The position numbers and the translations under genes were made by a program. From positions 1-64,000 of the forward strand of contig JAUQQO010000015.1 in assembly GCA_030549795.1 (NCBI GenBank): a stretch of 64,000 nucleotides of DNA, written 5' to 3'. Positions 55,075 to 63,054 of the stretch are shown one piece after another. Origin of the DNA: Pseudomonadota bacterium (GTDB lineage Bacteria > Pseudomonadota > Alphaproteobacteria > Geminicoccales > Geminicoccaceae). The first letter of the stretch is position 1. Each line of letters opens with the position of its first letter. The notes under the pieces are model-generated. The model did not search any database. It had not been told where the DNA came from and saw only the letters and a list, made by a program, of their open reading frames with translations.

Positions 55075-56270
55075 GATTGGGGTGAAAGAGGCAAAAAGGC
55101 CTCGAGCGACAGGCTCCTCACCCCTTCGAGGATGATCACTGCCGTGTCGGGATCGACGGTGTCGGTCGCCGAGCCCAAGTCGATGACGAGATTGCCTTGC
55201 TCATCGCGGTATACGGCATCGTCGCCTTCACCGATGCGGCCGTTCTCGTCGGTATCGAGCCGTGATCCGTCGAGCCCCCAGCGGGTGAGATCAATCCGAT
55301 CGAGGGGCGTGAAATCGCGGATGCGATCGACGTCACGTATGCGCGCACCAGGGGCAAAGACGAACAGGTCACGGCCGGGACCGCCGATCAGCAGGTCGTT
55401 TCCTGGCCCACCCCACAAGAGATCATCACCGTCTCCACCGTCCAAATAGTCGTCGTTACCGGCCCACCAAAAGATCTCTTCCGGCAAGCCGGTATATCCC
55501 CCCATCAAGCGCTTCCAATCCTCTCCGAGCGGGACGTCACCGTAGAGCCGATCATCGCCCGGACCGCCGAAGAGATCGTCGCGGCCAGCGCTGGCGTGAT
55601 ATTGCTCAATCACTCCGTCGCCCACGAGCACATCGTTGCCGCTGCCGCCGTCCAAATAGTCATCGCCGGAGCTGGCAAAGATCGCCAGGCCGAATGCGTC
55701 GCCTACGAGAAGATCGTTGCCCGAGCCGCCGAAGAGGCGATCGTCACCGCCTCTCGCGCCGCGGCCGATCCCATGACAGTCGCCGCGGATGACATCGTCG
55801 CCGCCGCCGCCGAACAGGCGATCGTCTCCGAGCCGAACACCATAGGCGGCTCCCTCCGTGTCGCCCGTGATGTCGTCGTTGCCCGGGCCGCCATCGATCC
55901 AGTCGTCGGCACAAGTGCGATACTGTGGGCCGCCGGTCCCTTCGCCGTAGATGACGTCGTTGCCGGCACCGCCCCGGATCCGGTCGCGGCCGCCCACGAC
56001 ATCCGCGGTCCAGCCCATGCCCTCGACCCAGGCGACGTCGCCATAGACGAGGTCGTCGCCACCAGACGCGTCGATGTCGTCGTCGCCGCCGCGGCCTTCG
56101 ACCTCATCGGGTCCCCGCGTTGTGCGCAAACCCGCGCGCACCGAGCCGCGCGCTCTTATCAGATCGTTTTCTTCGGTTCCGATCACGAGGGTGGCAGATG
56201 CCTCAGCAGACGCGCGCAGGGTTTCCTCGAAGGGATCGAGAGATTGCGCGCGCTTCGATCGCACGGACAT
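55071..56270 (-). CDS. RTX-type calcium-binding repeat protein (large)
   Basis: The 399-residue protein is dominated by RTX nonapeptide-like repeats (GGxGxDxhx), for example GGAGNDVIYG, GGPGNDDITG, GGSGNDLLVG and GGDGDDLLWG. They are separated by irregular spacers that include GDxxG segments. The C-terminal part has RDLFVFAPGARIRDVDRIRDFTPLDRIDL and an EF-hand-like DTDENGRIGEGDD. Such proteins are normally secreted by a type I system through a C-terminal signal, and no T1SS genes lie in the window. AAGGGGGA precedes the ATG. The product may be a surface or secreted calcium-folded protein. Confidence 0.9.
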   Translation of the reverse strand: MSVRSKRAQSLDPFEETLRASAEASATLVIGTEENDLIRARGSVRAGLRTTRGPDEVEGRGGDDDIDASGGDDLVYGDVAWVEGMGWTADVVGGRDRIRGGAGNDVIYGEGTGGPQYRTCADDWIDGGPGNDDITGDTEGAAYGVRLGDDRLFGGGGDDVIRGDCHGIGRGARGGDDRLFGGSGNDLLVGDAFGLAIFASSGDDYLDGGSGNDVLVGDGVIEQYHASAGRDDLFGGPGDDRLYGDVPLGEDWKRLMGGYTGLPEEIFWWAGNDDYLDGGDGDDLLWGGPGNDLLIGGPGRDLFVFAPGARIRDVDRIRDFTPLDRIDLTRWGLDGSRLDTDENGRIGEGDDAVYRDEQGNLVIDLGSATDTVDPDTAVIILEGVRSLSLEAFLPLSPQS

Positions 56271-56435
56271 GGTTCCCCCTTACCGACGTGGCGCTCCTCG
56301 AGATTTTTTGAACGAAATTTTAGCTAGTGTGGCGCAGCCATGCCAAGCGCCCGGCGCGGCGAGGCTAGGCTTCGGATCGGATCGTCGGATGGGGCCTTGA
56401 TAGCCGGCTTTCGACGTGGGCTCGGCGCCGCGAAC

Positions 56436-58004
56436 TCAACGCGCCGGGAAAACCGTGAGCCCAAGAGCGCGCGCAAGTGCGGCATCGCGGCCATAGACGT
56501 CGTCGCGAAAGCGCACCGTTCCGTCTGCGTCGACGGCGGCGCCGAGATAGGTGATGTGAACGAGAACGGGGTTACGCAAGGAGATGGTGCGCGGGCCGCC
56601 GGCCTCGATCGCCGCCTCGATGCGCGCTCGGTCCCAGCCCTGCTCGGCGAGCAAGAGCTCGGCGAGCTCGTGCATCCGCGCGACGCGGATGCAGCCGTGG
56701 CTGAAGGTGCGGACCGTGCGGGCGAAGAGCTCTCGCTTTGGGGTGTCGTGGAGATAGACGTCGAAGGGGTTGGGCATCTCCAGTTTGATCCGCCCGAGCG
56801 GGTTCTTGGGTCCCCAGTTCTGGCGCAGGCGAAAGGGAAATCGATTGGGCCCGAGCTCACCCCACGGCACGCTTGCGGGATCGACCCGCTGACCTTCGCG
56901 GTCGAACACCGCCATCTCGTTGCGCTCGAGCCAGCTCGGATCTTTTCGCACTTCGGGCAGGATTTCTTTGACCGCGATGCTGCGCGGCACGTGCCAGAAG
57001 GGGTTGAGCGTGACGGCGCGAACGCGGGTGGTGAGCTCGGGTGTTTGGGTGTAGCGCGTGCCGACGATGATCGGGCTCTCGATCAGCACGTGCTCCTGCC
57101 CCGCGTGCGATTCCTCGACCAATTCCAGGCGAAATCCCGCGATGTCGACGAGAAGCCAATGCCGACCGCGCTCGGGCGGCAACCGTCGCAACCGCTCCAT
57201 GGCAAGGATCACTTGCGCGATCCGCCATTCCACCGGTGCGGCGAGTGCGGCTGCGGTGCGCTTGCCGATCACGCCGTCCGGATCCAGCCCGTGTCGTTTT
57301 TGAAAGCGCTGCAGGGCCGCGACCAGGGGCGGGTCGAGCTCGTCGCCGTCGAGGGGGCCTAGAAAGCCGTCGGTCTCGGCGAGCCGACGCCTGAGCGCTG
57401 CCACGGCGGGGTGACGGTCGCCCGGTTCCAGTTTGTCCGGCGGCAAAGGGACTCGGGTCCAGCCTCCGCGACGTTCGACGGTGCGTAACTCGGCCAAGAG
57501 CGCGCGCAGGCGCGCATAGCGGGGGGTCTGGGGAGCGAGACCTTCCAACCAGCGGCCGAGATCGGGGGCAGCAAACGCAGCCTCGAGGAGGCTGCGCGGG
57601 CTTTCCTCGGGCGTCGGCGGACGCGGCGGCAAATTCGGCAGCGCGCGACCGAGACGCAGGTCCAAGGCGTAGGCCAAAAGCGCCAGGCTCGCCTCGCGTT
57701 CCAATCGCTCCGGCTCCGTGCGCCAGGCGGCGAGCCGGTGCGGCGCGTAGGAGGAGGGATCGAGCCCGTGTTCGAAGGCGCGCTGTTCGAGTGCCTGGAG
57801 AAGCGCCGCGAGCCGCGCCTCGGCCCGGCTGTCGCCGCTCCACAAGCGCATCCCGCGCCGATCAGCGAGGAACTGGTCGACAGCCCTCCATTCCCTCGGC
57901 TGACGATAAGGCGTTGCGAGATCGCCGTTGGCGCGCGGCGACCGCGGGATCCACAACAGTCCTCCAGCGAGGGCCAAAAGGCCCCGTCGCGGCAGCGATC
58001 TCAT
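56436..58004 (-). CDS. L,D-transpeptidase (YcbB/LdtD-like)
   Basis: The 522-residue enzyme has an N-terminal export signal (RSLPRRGLLALAGGLLWI), a region like the YcbB scaffold, a peptidoglycan-binding-like domain (HPAVAALRRRLAETDGFLG, then LQRFQKRHGLDPDGVIGKRT) and a YkuD catalytic domain. That domain has IIVGTRYTQTPE and the active-site motif RTFSHGCIRVARMHELAELLL. It forms 3-3 cross-links in peptidoglycan or attaches proteins to it. It lies between the two RTX genes on the same strand, 80 bases after the smaller one. No ribosome-binding site is obvious. Confidence 0.92.
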   Translation of the reverse strand: MRSLPRRGLLALAGGLLWIPRSPRANGDLATPYRQPREWRAVDQFLADRRGMRLWSGDSRAEARLAALLQALEQRAFEHGLDPSSYAPHRLAAWRTEPERLEREASLALLAYALDLRLGRALPNLPPRPPTPEESPRSLLEAAFAAPDLGRWLEGLAPQTPRYARLRALLAELRTVERRGGWTRVPLPPDKLEPGDRHPAVAALRRRLAETDGFLGPLDGDELDPPLVAALQRFQKRHGLDPDGVIGKRTAAALAAPVEWRIAQVILAMERLRRLPPERGRHWLLVDIAGFRLELVEESHAGQEHVLIESPIIVGTRYTQTPELTTRVRAVTLNPFWHVPRSIAVKEILPEVRKDPSWLERNEMAVFDREGQRVDPASVPWGELGPNRFPFRLRQNWGPKNPLGRIKLEMPNPFDVYLHDTPKRELFARTVRTFSHGCIRVARMHELAELLLAEQGWDRARIEAAIEAGGPRTISLRNPVLVHITYLGAAVDADGTVRFRDDVYGRDAALARALGLTVFPAR

Positions 58005-58037
58005 ACCGGCTCGTTGGCCGAGCCTGTGCCCAAAAGC

Positions 58038-58063
58038 AAGACGGCCCCTTTTGGGGCCGTCTT
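58038..58063. terminator. Perfect 11-bp hairpin between the L,D-transpeptidase and small RTX genes
   Basis: AAGACGGCCCC and its exact inverted copy GGGGCCGTCTT enclose a TTTT loop. On the minus strand the stem is followed by GCTTTTGGG, so it can terminate the small RTX gene. On the plus strand it is followed by TCTGG. It lies 22 bases after the RTX stop, which is good spacing for a terminator. Confidence 0.75.
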
Positions 58064-58084
58064 TCTGGTGTCGCCTGGTCTGCC

Positions 58085-58894
58085 TTAGCTGCTCGGAAGT
58101 GGATCCCAGAAGCGACCACCGAACTCAACGAAGTCGGATGCGCCCAAGACCACGCCCTTGGTCACCTGAATGACGGTGACGTCGACGTTGGGTGTCGCAC
58201 CGGCTGCGGCGCCGAGGTCGATCGTGACTTTGGTTCCTCGGACGGTCACGAACGCGTCGTCGTTGGTGAGCCTGCCGTCTCCATTGGTGTCGAGATCGGC
58301 GAAGCGCAGTTGCCGGTCACCGAAGAGAACCTGCTCGATGTTGAGCAAATCTTCTCCCTGTTTGAAATCGCGGATGATGTCACGCCCCTTGCCCAAGAAA
58401 AAGACATCGCGACCAGGACCGCCGGTGAGCTGATCGTTGCCGCCAAAGCTCGTGCCGTCGTCGATGGCGAAGTCACCGAACAGGCGGTCGTCGCCGTCAC
58501 CGCCGAAGATGCGATCGTTTCCTCCGCGCGCGCCGTTACGCCCGATGACTGCATCGCCGAAGATGAAGTCGTTGCCGGCGTCACCATAGAGCTGGTCGTT
58601 GCCGCCGATGCCGCCGTCGATCACCTGGGCGTCACCTTGGATGCTGTCGTCGCCGTCGCCGCCATAGATGCGGTCGGCACCGCCGCGCGCCCCGGCGCGG
58701 ATGATCCCCTGCGTGAAGGGGTCGTTTTCGTTGCCTGCGTCACCGTACAGGAAGTCGTTGCCGGCGCCGCCGGTAATCACGTTCGCACGGCCGATTTGGT
58801 TCTGTTCGAGATTGAGCGCATCGCCTACCAGGATGTCGTCTTCATCAGTACCTATGAGCCGCCCCCTGCGATCGCCACCCGTCTGTCGCGCCAT
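58085..58894 (-). CDS. RTX-type calcium-binding repeat protein (small)
   Basis: The 269-residue protein has RTX-like repeats from about residue 35 (GGAGNDFLYGDAG, GGDGDDSIQGDAQ, GDAGNDFIFGDA, GGDGDDRLFGDF and GGPGRDVFFLG). These are followed by KGRDIIRDFKQGEDLLNI and an EF-hand-like DTNGDGRLTNDDA. It resembles the larger RTX protein near 55-56 kb in layout, so the two are probably paralogues. GAGGAG precedes the ATG at 58894. No secretion genes are nearby. Confidence 0.9.
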   Translation of the reverse strand: MARQTGGDRRGRLIGTDEDDILVGDALNLEQNQIGRANVITGGAGNDFLYGDAGNENDPFTQGIIRAGARGGADRIYGGDGDDSIQGDAQVIDGGIGGNDQLYGDAGNDFIFGDAVIGRNGARGGNDRIFGGDGDDRLFGDFAIDDGTSFGGNDQLTGGPGRDVFFLGKGRDIIRDFKQGEDLLNIEQVLFGDRQLRFADLDTNGDGRLTNDDAFVTVRGTKVTIDLGAAAGATPNVDVTVIQVTKGVVLGASDFVEFGGRFWDPLPSS

Positions 58895-59499
58895 TGCAAA
58901 CTCCTCCTCTCGTGAGTGAACGGATGTCTTCGCTTTTCCGTGACCCACCGTTCGAAACGCTCACCGCGATCCTTAGCCCTTTCGTCGATTTCGGGTCAAT
59001 GAGCGCGCGCGTTAACGCTTTAGAAACTAATACCCGAGTGCGCAGTGTCGCTCACCGTTGACGGCACGTCCAGCATCGGCCGCGAAGCACCCGTCCTCGC
59101 CACGGCCTCATCGCTCACGCCTTGCCCCTCGTGGCTCAATCTCGGCGCTTGCGCGTTGGCGAGTCGATGCTCGCCCTCCTGCTGTCGCCTACGTGAGCCG
59201 ACTTCGGTGCGCTTGAGTCGACGGCTTAAAAGCGCCAAGCGCCTCCACGCGCGCGCCGGCGCAGGAAAGCCGCACATGCGATACGCTGCGTGCCCCCACG
59301 CGACAGCGCGCGGTGCGGCCTTTCGCTGAGCTCTCTCAGCGGCTCATGCGCGCGGTGCGGCACTGTGCGCAACTTTGCTCTTTACAAGCGCGCTGATTGC
59401 TCCCATATGCGCCGTCCCGAGAAGGAAGCCTAAGCACTGCGGCGCGCGCGGCGGCGGCTGACTGATCGTCTTGACTCCCCCTGGGGTTGGGAGGTCGGT
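58895..59499. other. 605-base intergenic region
   Basis: I see no credible gene here. It holds the start region of the small RTX gene (minus strand), a TTTAGAAACTAATA stretch around 59020-59034 that is AT-rich for this window, a short GCTGAG-CTCT-CTCAGC hairpin near 59326-59341, and the promoter region of the decarboxylase-type gene. Frames in this stretch are arginine- and alanine-rich noise. Confidence 0.5.
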
Positions 59500-60663
59500 A
59501 TGGCTGAAACCTTCGGCAGCGCCGCGGCGCTGCTCTCGTTGCGTTCCCCTCAGAATCCGGTGGTCTGCGTCCGCCCGCATCTCATCGAGGAGCGGGCGCG
59601 GCGAGTCGTCGAAGCGTTCCCGGGGGACGTTCTCTACGCGGTCAAGTGCAACGATACGCCGATCGTCCTGCAATCACTCTGGCGCGGCGGCGTTCGGCAC
59701 TTCGATACCGCTTCGATCGGCGAGGTTCGCCTCGTCAAGCGGCTTTTGCCGGACGCGCACTGTCATTTCATGCACCCCGTCAAAAGCTACGAAGCCATCG
59801 CCGAGGCGTACCACGAGCACGGCGTTCGCCGCTTCGCCTTCGACCACGAGGACGAGCTCGCCAAGATCCTCGCCGCGACCGACCATGCGCGCGATCTCGA
59901 GCTCTTCTTGCGGCTCGCCGTGCCGGGTCAAGGAGCGCTCTTGACGCTCACCGGCAAGTTCGGGGTCGAAAGCGAACGCGCGGTTGATCTGTTGCGCCGG
60001 GCGCGGGCGGTGGCGGCCGCGGTCGGACTCACCTTCCACGTCGGCTCGCAGTGCGTCGATCCCGAATCCTTCGCTCGTGCGATCGCGATCGCAGCAGAGG
60101 TCGCGCATGCGGCGGGCGGCATCGACCATCTCGACGTGGGCGGCGGCTTTCCGGCGCGCTATAAGGGCGATGAGCCGCCGTTTGAGGCCTTTGTGCGCCG
60201 CATCATGGGCGCAGTGTTCACGCACCGGCTCGGATGCGCGCTCCAGTGCGAACCGGGCCGGCTGCTCGTCGCCGACGGTGCCTCTGTTCTCACCCGCGTC
60301 GAGCTGCGCCGCGACCGCGCCCTCTACATCAACGACGGCGTGTACGGAAATTTGGCCGAGCTCAAGTGGATCGGCCCGCAGTTTCCGATCCGCTTGGTGC
60401 GTCCCTCGGGAGTGGTGTGCGGCGAACGTGCCCCCTTCGACCTCTTCGGGCCGACTTGCGACAGCATCGACAGCATGCCCGGCCCGCACTGGATCGTAAG
60501 CGAGGTCAAAGAGGGAGATTGGCTCGAAGTGGGGATGATGGGGGCGTACTCCAACGCCTTGCGCACCCGTTTCAACGGCTTCGTAAGCGGTGAGACCGTC
60601 GTGCTGCGCGACGCCGGCTGGTACCTGGCGAAGGTCGAGGGGGCAACCGCACTTGCCGCGTAA
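59500..60663 (+). CDS. PLP-dependent ornithine/lysine decarboxylase-type enzyme (fold III)
   Basis: The 387-residue enzyme belongs to the eukaryotic-type ornithine/diaminopimelate decarboxylase family. The PLP lysine is in DVLYAVKCNDTP. HVGSQCVDPESF, LDVGGGFPARYKGDE and CEPGRLLVADG line the cofactor site. The active-site Cys is in FGPTCDSIDSM, and the C-terminal MGAYSNALRTRFNGF is typical of ODC. It should make putrescine or cadaverine. GGGAGG precedes the ATG. No other polyamine genes adjoin it, though the FAD amine oxidase at 22-23 kb could use its products. Confidence 0.92.
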   Translation: MAETFGSAAALLSLRSPQNPVVCVRPHLIEERARRVVEAFPGDVLYAVKCNDTPIVLQSLWRGGVRHFDTASIGEVRLVKRLLPDAHCHFMHPVKSYEAIAEAYHEHGVRRFAFDHEDELAKILAATDHARDLELFLRLAVPGQGALLTLTGKFGVESERAVDLLRRARAVAAAVGLTFHVGSQCVDPESFARAIAIAAEVAHAAGGIDHLDVGGGFPARYKGDEPPFEAFVRRIMGAVFTHRLGCALQCEPGRLLVADGASVLTRVELRRDRALYINDGVYGNLAELKWIGPQFPIRLVRPSGVVCGERAPFDLFGPTCDSIDSMPGPHWIVSEVKEGDWLEVGMMGAYSNALRTRFNGFVSGETVVLRDAGWYLAKVEGATALAA

Positions 60664-60671
60664 CGCGAAGC

Positions 60672-63041
60672 TCAGGTGATCACCGAACCGCCGCCCGCGC
60701 GTTCGGCCAAGAGCCGTGCGATGGCGGGATAATCGGGTTTGCCGGTGGCAAGCCGCGGCAGTGTCTCGAACGCGACCACTTCAGCCGGGATCAAGAGTTC
60801 GCTCGCCCCGGCCGCGCGCAAAAGCCGCGCGAGCGCGCTGCGGTCGAGGCCGCGCTTGGTGGTCGCAAGTACGAGCCGTTCGCCCTTGCGCGGATCAGCC
60901 ATCGCGAGCACCGCATGGTGGTCGTCCGGAAAGGCGCGCGCGATGAGCTCTTCCGCCGCAGCCAAGCTCACCATCTCGCCGCCCACCTTGGCAAAGCGCT
61001 TTGCGCGCCCGAGGATGCGCAAAAAGCCCTCCTCATCGATCGCGACGAGATCGCCCGTGTCGTACCAGCCGTCCGGCGGCGGCACGAGGCGGCCGGGATG
61101 ATCGGGGTGGAGATAACCGCGCATCAGATTAGGTCCGCGCACGAACAGCCGCCCCCCTTCGGCAATGCCGGCAACCGGCTCGAGCCGCCATTCGATACCG
61201 GGCAAGAAACGGCCGACGGTGCCCGGACGATTGTGGGCAGGGGTGTTCACCGCCAGGACCGGCCCCGTCTCGGTCGCTCCATAGCCTTCGAGCACCCGCA
61301 CCCCGAAGCGATCCTGCCAGAGCCGGCGGGTCTCCTCTTGCAGTTTTTCGGCACCGGCGAAGAGATAGCGCAGCGAGCGGAAATCCAAAGGATCGGCGAC
61401 GCGCGCATAACCGCGCAGGAACGTATCGGTGCCGAAGAGAACCGTCGAATCGGTTCCGTACACGAGCTCGGCCACGGTGCGGTAGTGCAAGGGCGAAGGG
61501 TAAAGAAAAACGCGTGCGCCCACGAGAAGCGGTAAGACGAGCCCGGCCATGAGCCCGAAGGCGTGGAACAGAGGCAGCGCTGCGAAGGAGCGGTCGTGGC
61601 AACCGAAGTCGAAGCAGACCATCGCTTGGCGAGCATTGGCGAGCAGATTGGCATGCGCGAGCGCTACGGCTTTGGGTTTACCCTCAGAGCCCGAGGTGAA
61701 CAGCACCACCGCCGTATCGGTCGGTGAAACGGCGAATCGCCGGTGGATGTGATGCGCGCGCAGCGAATCGAAGAAGGCGCGAAGGCGGGCCTTCACCCCG
61801 AGTTCAGCCCGTAGATCCTCAAGGTACAGCACGCGCGCGTGCGCCGCGATCGCTTCGAGCTCGCGCTCGAGGCGCGCTTGTTCGACGAAGCTGCGGGATG
61901 CGAGGACGAGGCGGATCCGCGCCACCTCCACCGCCGCTGTGAGATTGGCGATCCCGGCAGTGTAGTTGAGCATCGCCGGCACCCGCCCGATCGCCTGCAG
62001 GGCCATGAAGCTCGCAAGCGTGGCACAAGCGTTGGGCAAGAACAGCCCGACCACCTCGCCGGACGTCGTCTCTCGGGCGAGCCTGCGGCCCAAGAGCACC
62101 GCCGCCGTCACCAGTCGCCCGAAGCTCAGCCGCTGACCGCGGACGTCTTGGGCGAACTCGGCGCGCGCCCCGTGCCGGCTGCGGGCCTCGAGCAGTGCCG
62201 TGAACAGGGTTGCAGGGCGGTTGACGGTGCGAAAGAGGGTCTCGGCGAGCAGATCGTGCACGAAGGTCGCGGCGCGCCGACGACGCGCGCGCCCTTTAAG
62301 CGCGGGCGGCAAATCGAGCCTTCGCGCCGGCAGCAGGGTCACGGCAAGGCGCGGGAAGAGCCGACGCCGCACCTGCCCCCTCGATAAGCGCGAGAACAGG
62401 CTGCGTTCGGCACCGGCGATGCAAGCCGGCACCACCATCGCGCCCGCGCGATCCGCGATCCACGCCGGTCCCGCGTAGATCTTCATGAGCCCGCCCGTGA
62501 CGGTGATCCGACCCTCCGGAAAGATGGCAAGCGGAGTACCGCTCGCGACCAGATCGGCCATCCGCCGCGCTTCCATGGGCTTGGTCGGATCGATCGCGAC
62601 AAGGCGCAAGGGCTCTTGAAAGGGCGCGAGCCACCAGCGCGAAAGCCAGTCGTGCCAAACCGCGAAGACCGGCAGCTCGGGCAGAGCGGCGAGCAGAAGC
62701 GGCCCATCGAGAAAGGAAACGTGGTTGGCAATGAGGATCCTCTTGTCGCCCGCGGCGGCGAAATGCTCCGCACCGCGCACCTCGAGGCGAAAGAGGACGC
62801 GAAAGAGGATGCGAAAGAGCCGCTGCAGCACGGAGCCGGGCAAAAACGGCAGGGCCAAGGCGAAGCCGCCGGAGAGGGCGGTAAGCCCCCCAAGTGCCAG
62901 CGCCGCGCCGGGCATGCCGAGGGCGAGGCAGCCGCCTACGAGTGCACCGCAGAGCAAAAGTGCGGCCGCACCGATCCGTCCCACCCAGCCCAACAGAGCG
63001 GCCCGCCGCACGATCGCCGCAGTCGCTTCGAGCACCGCCAC
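60672..63041 (-). CDS. Acyltransferase/acyl-ACP synthetase fusion (Aas-like)
   Basis: The 789-residue membrane protein has two N-terminal helices, then a PlsC-type acyltransferase domain (NHVSFLDGPLL and FPEGRITVTGG) and a C-terminal AMP-forming acyl-activating domain (VVLFTSGSEGKPKAVALAHANL, GYGATETGPVLAVN, and GWYDTGDLVAID). The layout matches E. coli Aas, which reacylates lysophospholipids using activated fatty acids. The separate transporter domain (LplT) found fused in some relatives is absent. It is convergent with the decarboxylase gene and lies 13 bases after the keto-acid decarboxylase. Confidence 0.92.
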   Translation of the reverse strand: MAVLEATAAIVRRAALLGWVGRIGAAALLLCGALVGGCLALGMPGAALALGGLTALSGGFALALPFLPGSVLQRLFRILFRVLFRLEVRGAEHFAAAGDKRILIANHVSFLDGPLLLAALPELPVFAVWHDWLSRWWLAPFQEPLRLVAIDPTKPMEARRMADLVASGTPLAIFPEGRITVTGGLMKIYAGPAWIADRAGAMVVPACIAGAERSLFSRLSRGQVRRRLFPRLAVTLLPARRLDLPPALKGRARRRRAATFVHDLLAETLFRTVNRPATLFTALLEARSRHGARAEFAQDVRGQRLSFGRLVTAAVLLGRRLARETTSGEVVGLFLPNACATLASFMALQAIGRVPAMLNYTAGIANLTAAVEVARIRLVLASRSFVEQARLERELEAIAAHARVLYLEDLRAELGVKARLRAFFDSLRAHHIHRRFAVSPTDTAVVLFTSGSEGKPKAVALAHANLLANARQAMVCFDFGCHDRSFAALPLFHAFGLMAGLVLPLLVGARVFLYPSPLHYRTVAELVYGTDSTVLFGTDTFLRGYARVADPLDFRSLRYLFAGAEKLQEETRRLWQDRFGVRVLEGYGATETGPVLAVNTPAHNRPGTVGRFLPGIEWRLEPVAGIAEGGRLFVRGPNLMRGYLHPDHPGRLVPPPDGWYDTGDLVAIDEEGFLRILGRAKRFAKVGGEMVSLAAAEELIARAFPDDHHAVLAMADPRKGERLVLATTKRGLDRSALARLLRAAGASELLIPAEVVAFETLPRLATGKPDYPAIARLLAERAGGGSVIT

Positions 63042-63054
63042 GTCCGGCTATCCG

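Noticed and set aside
55596-56327. 243-codon plus-strand frame rich in alanine and valine opposite the large RTX gene
   Set aside because: The repetitive composition is the reverse complement of the RTX repeats. No signal, start site or independent family evidence was found.
55071-58894. RTX repeats considered as a tandem DNA repeat or CRISPR-like array
   Set aside because: Periodicity is at the protein level (GGxGxDxhx) with degenerate DNA and no identical repeats with unique spacers.
59471-59499. TTGACTCCCCCTGGGGTTGG looked like a MerR-type promoter dyad
   Set aside because: No suitably spaced -10 element precedes the ATG, and the GGGAGG portion is explained as the ribosome-binding site of the decarboxylase-type gene.
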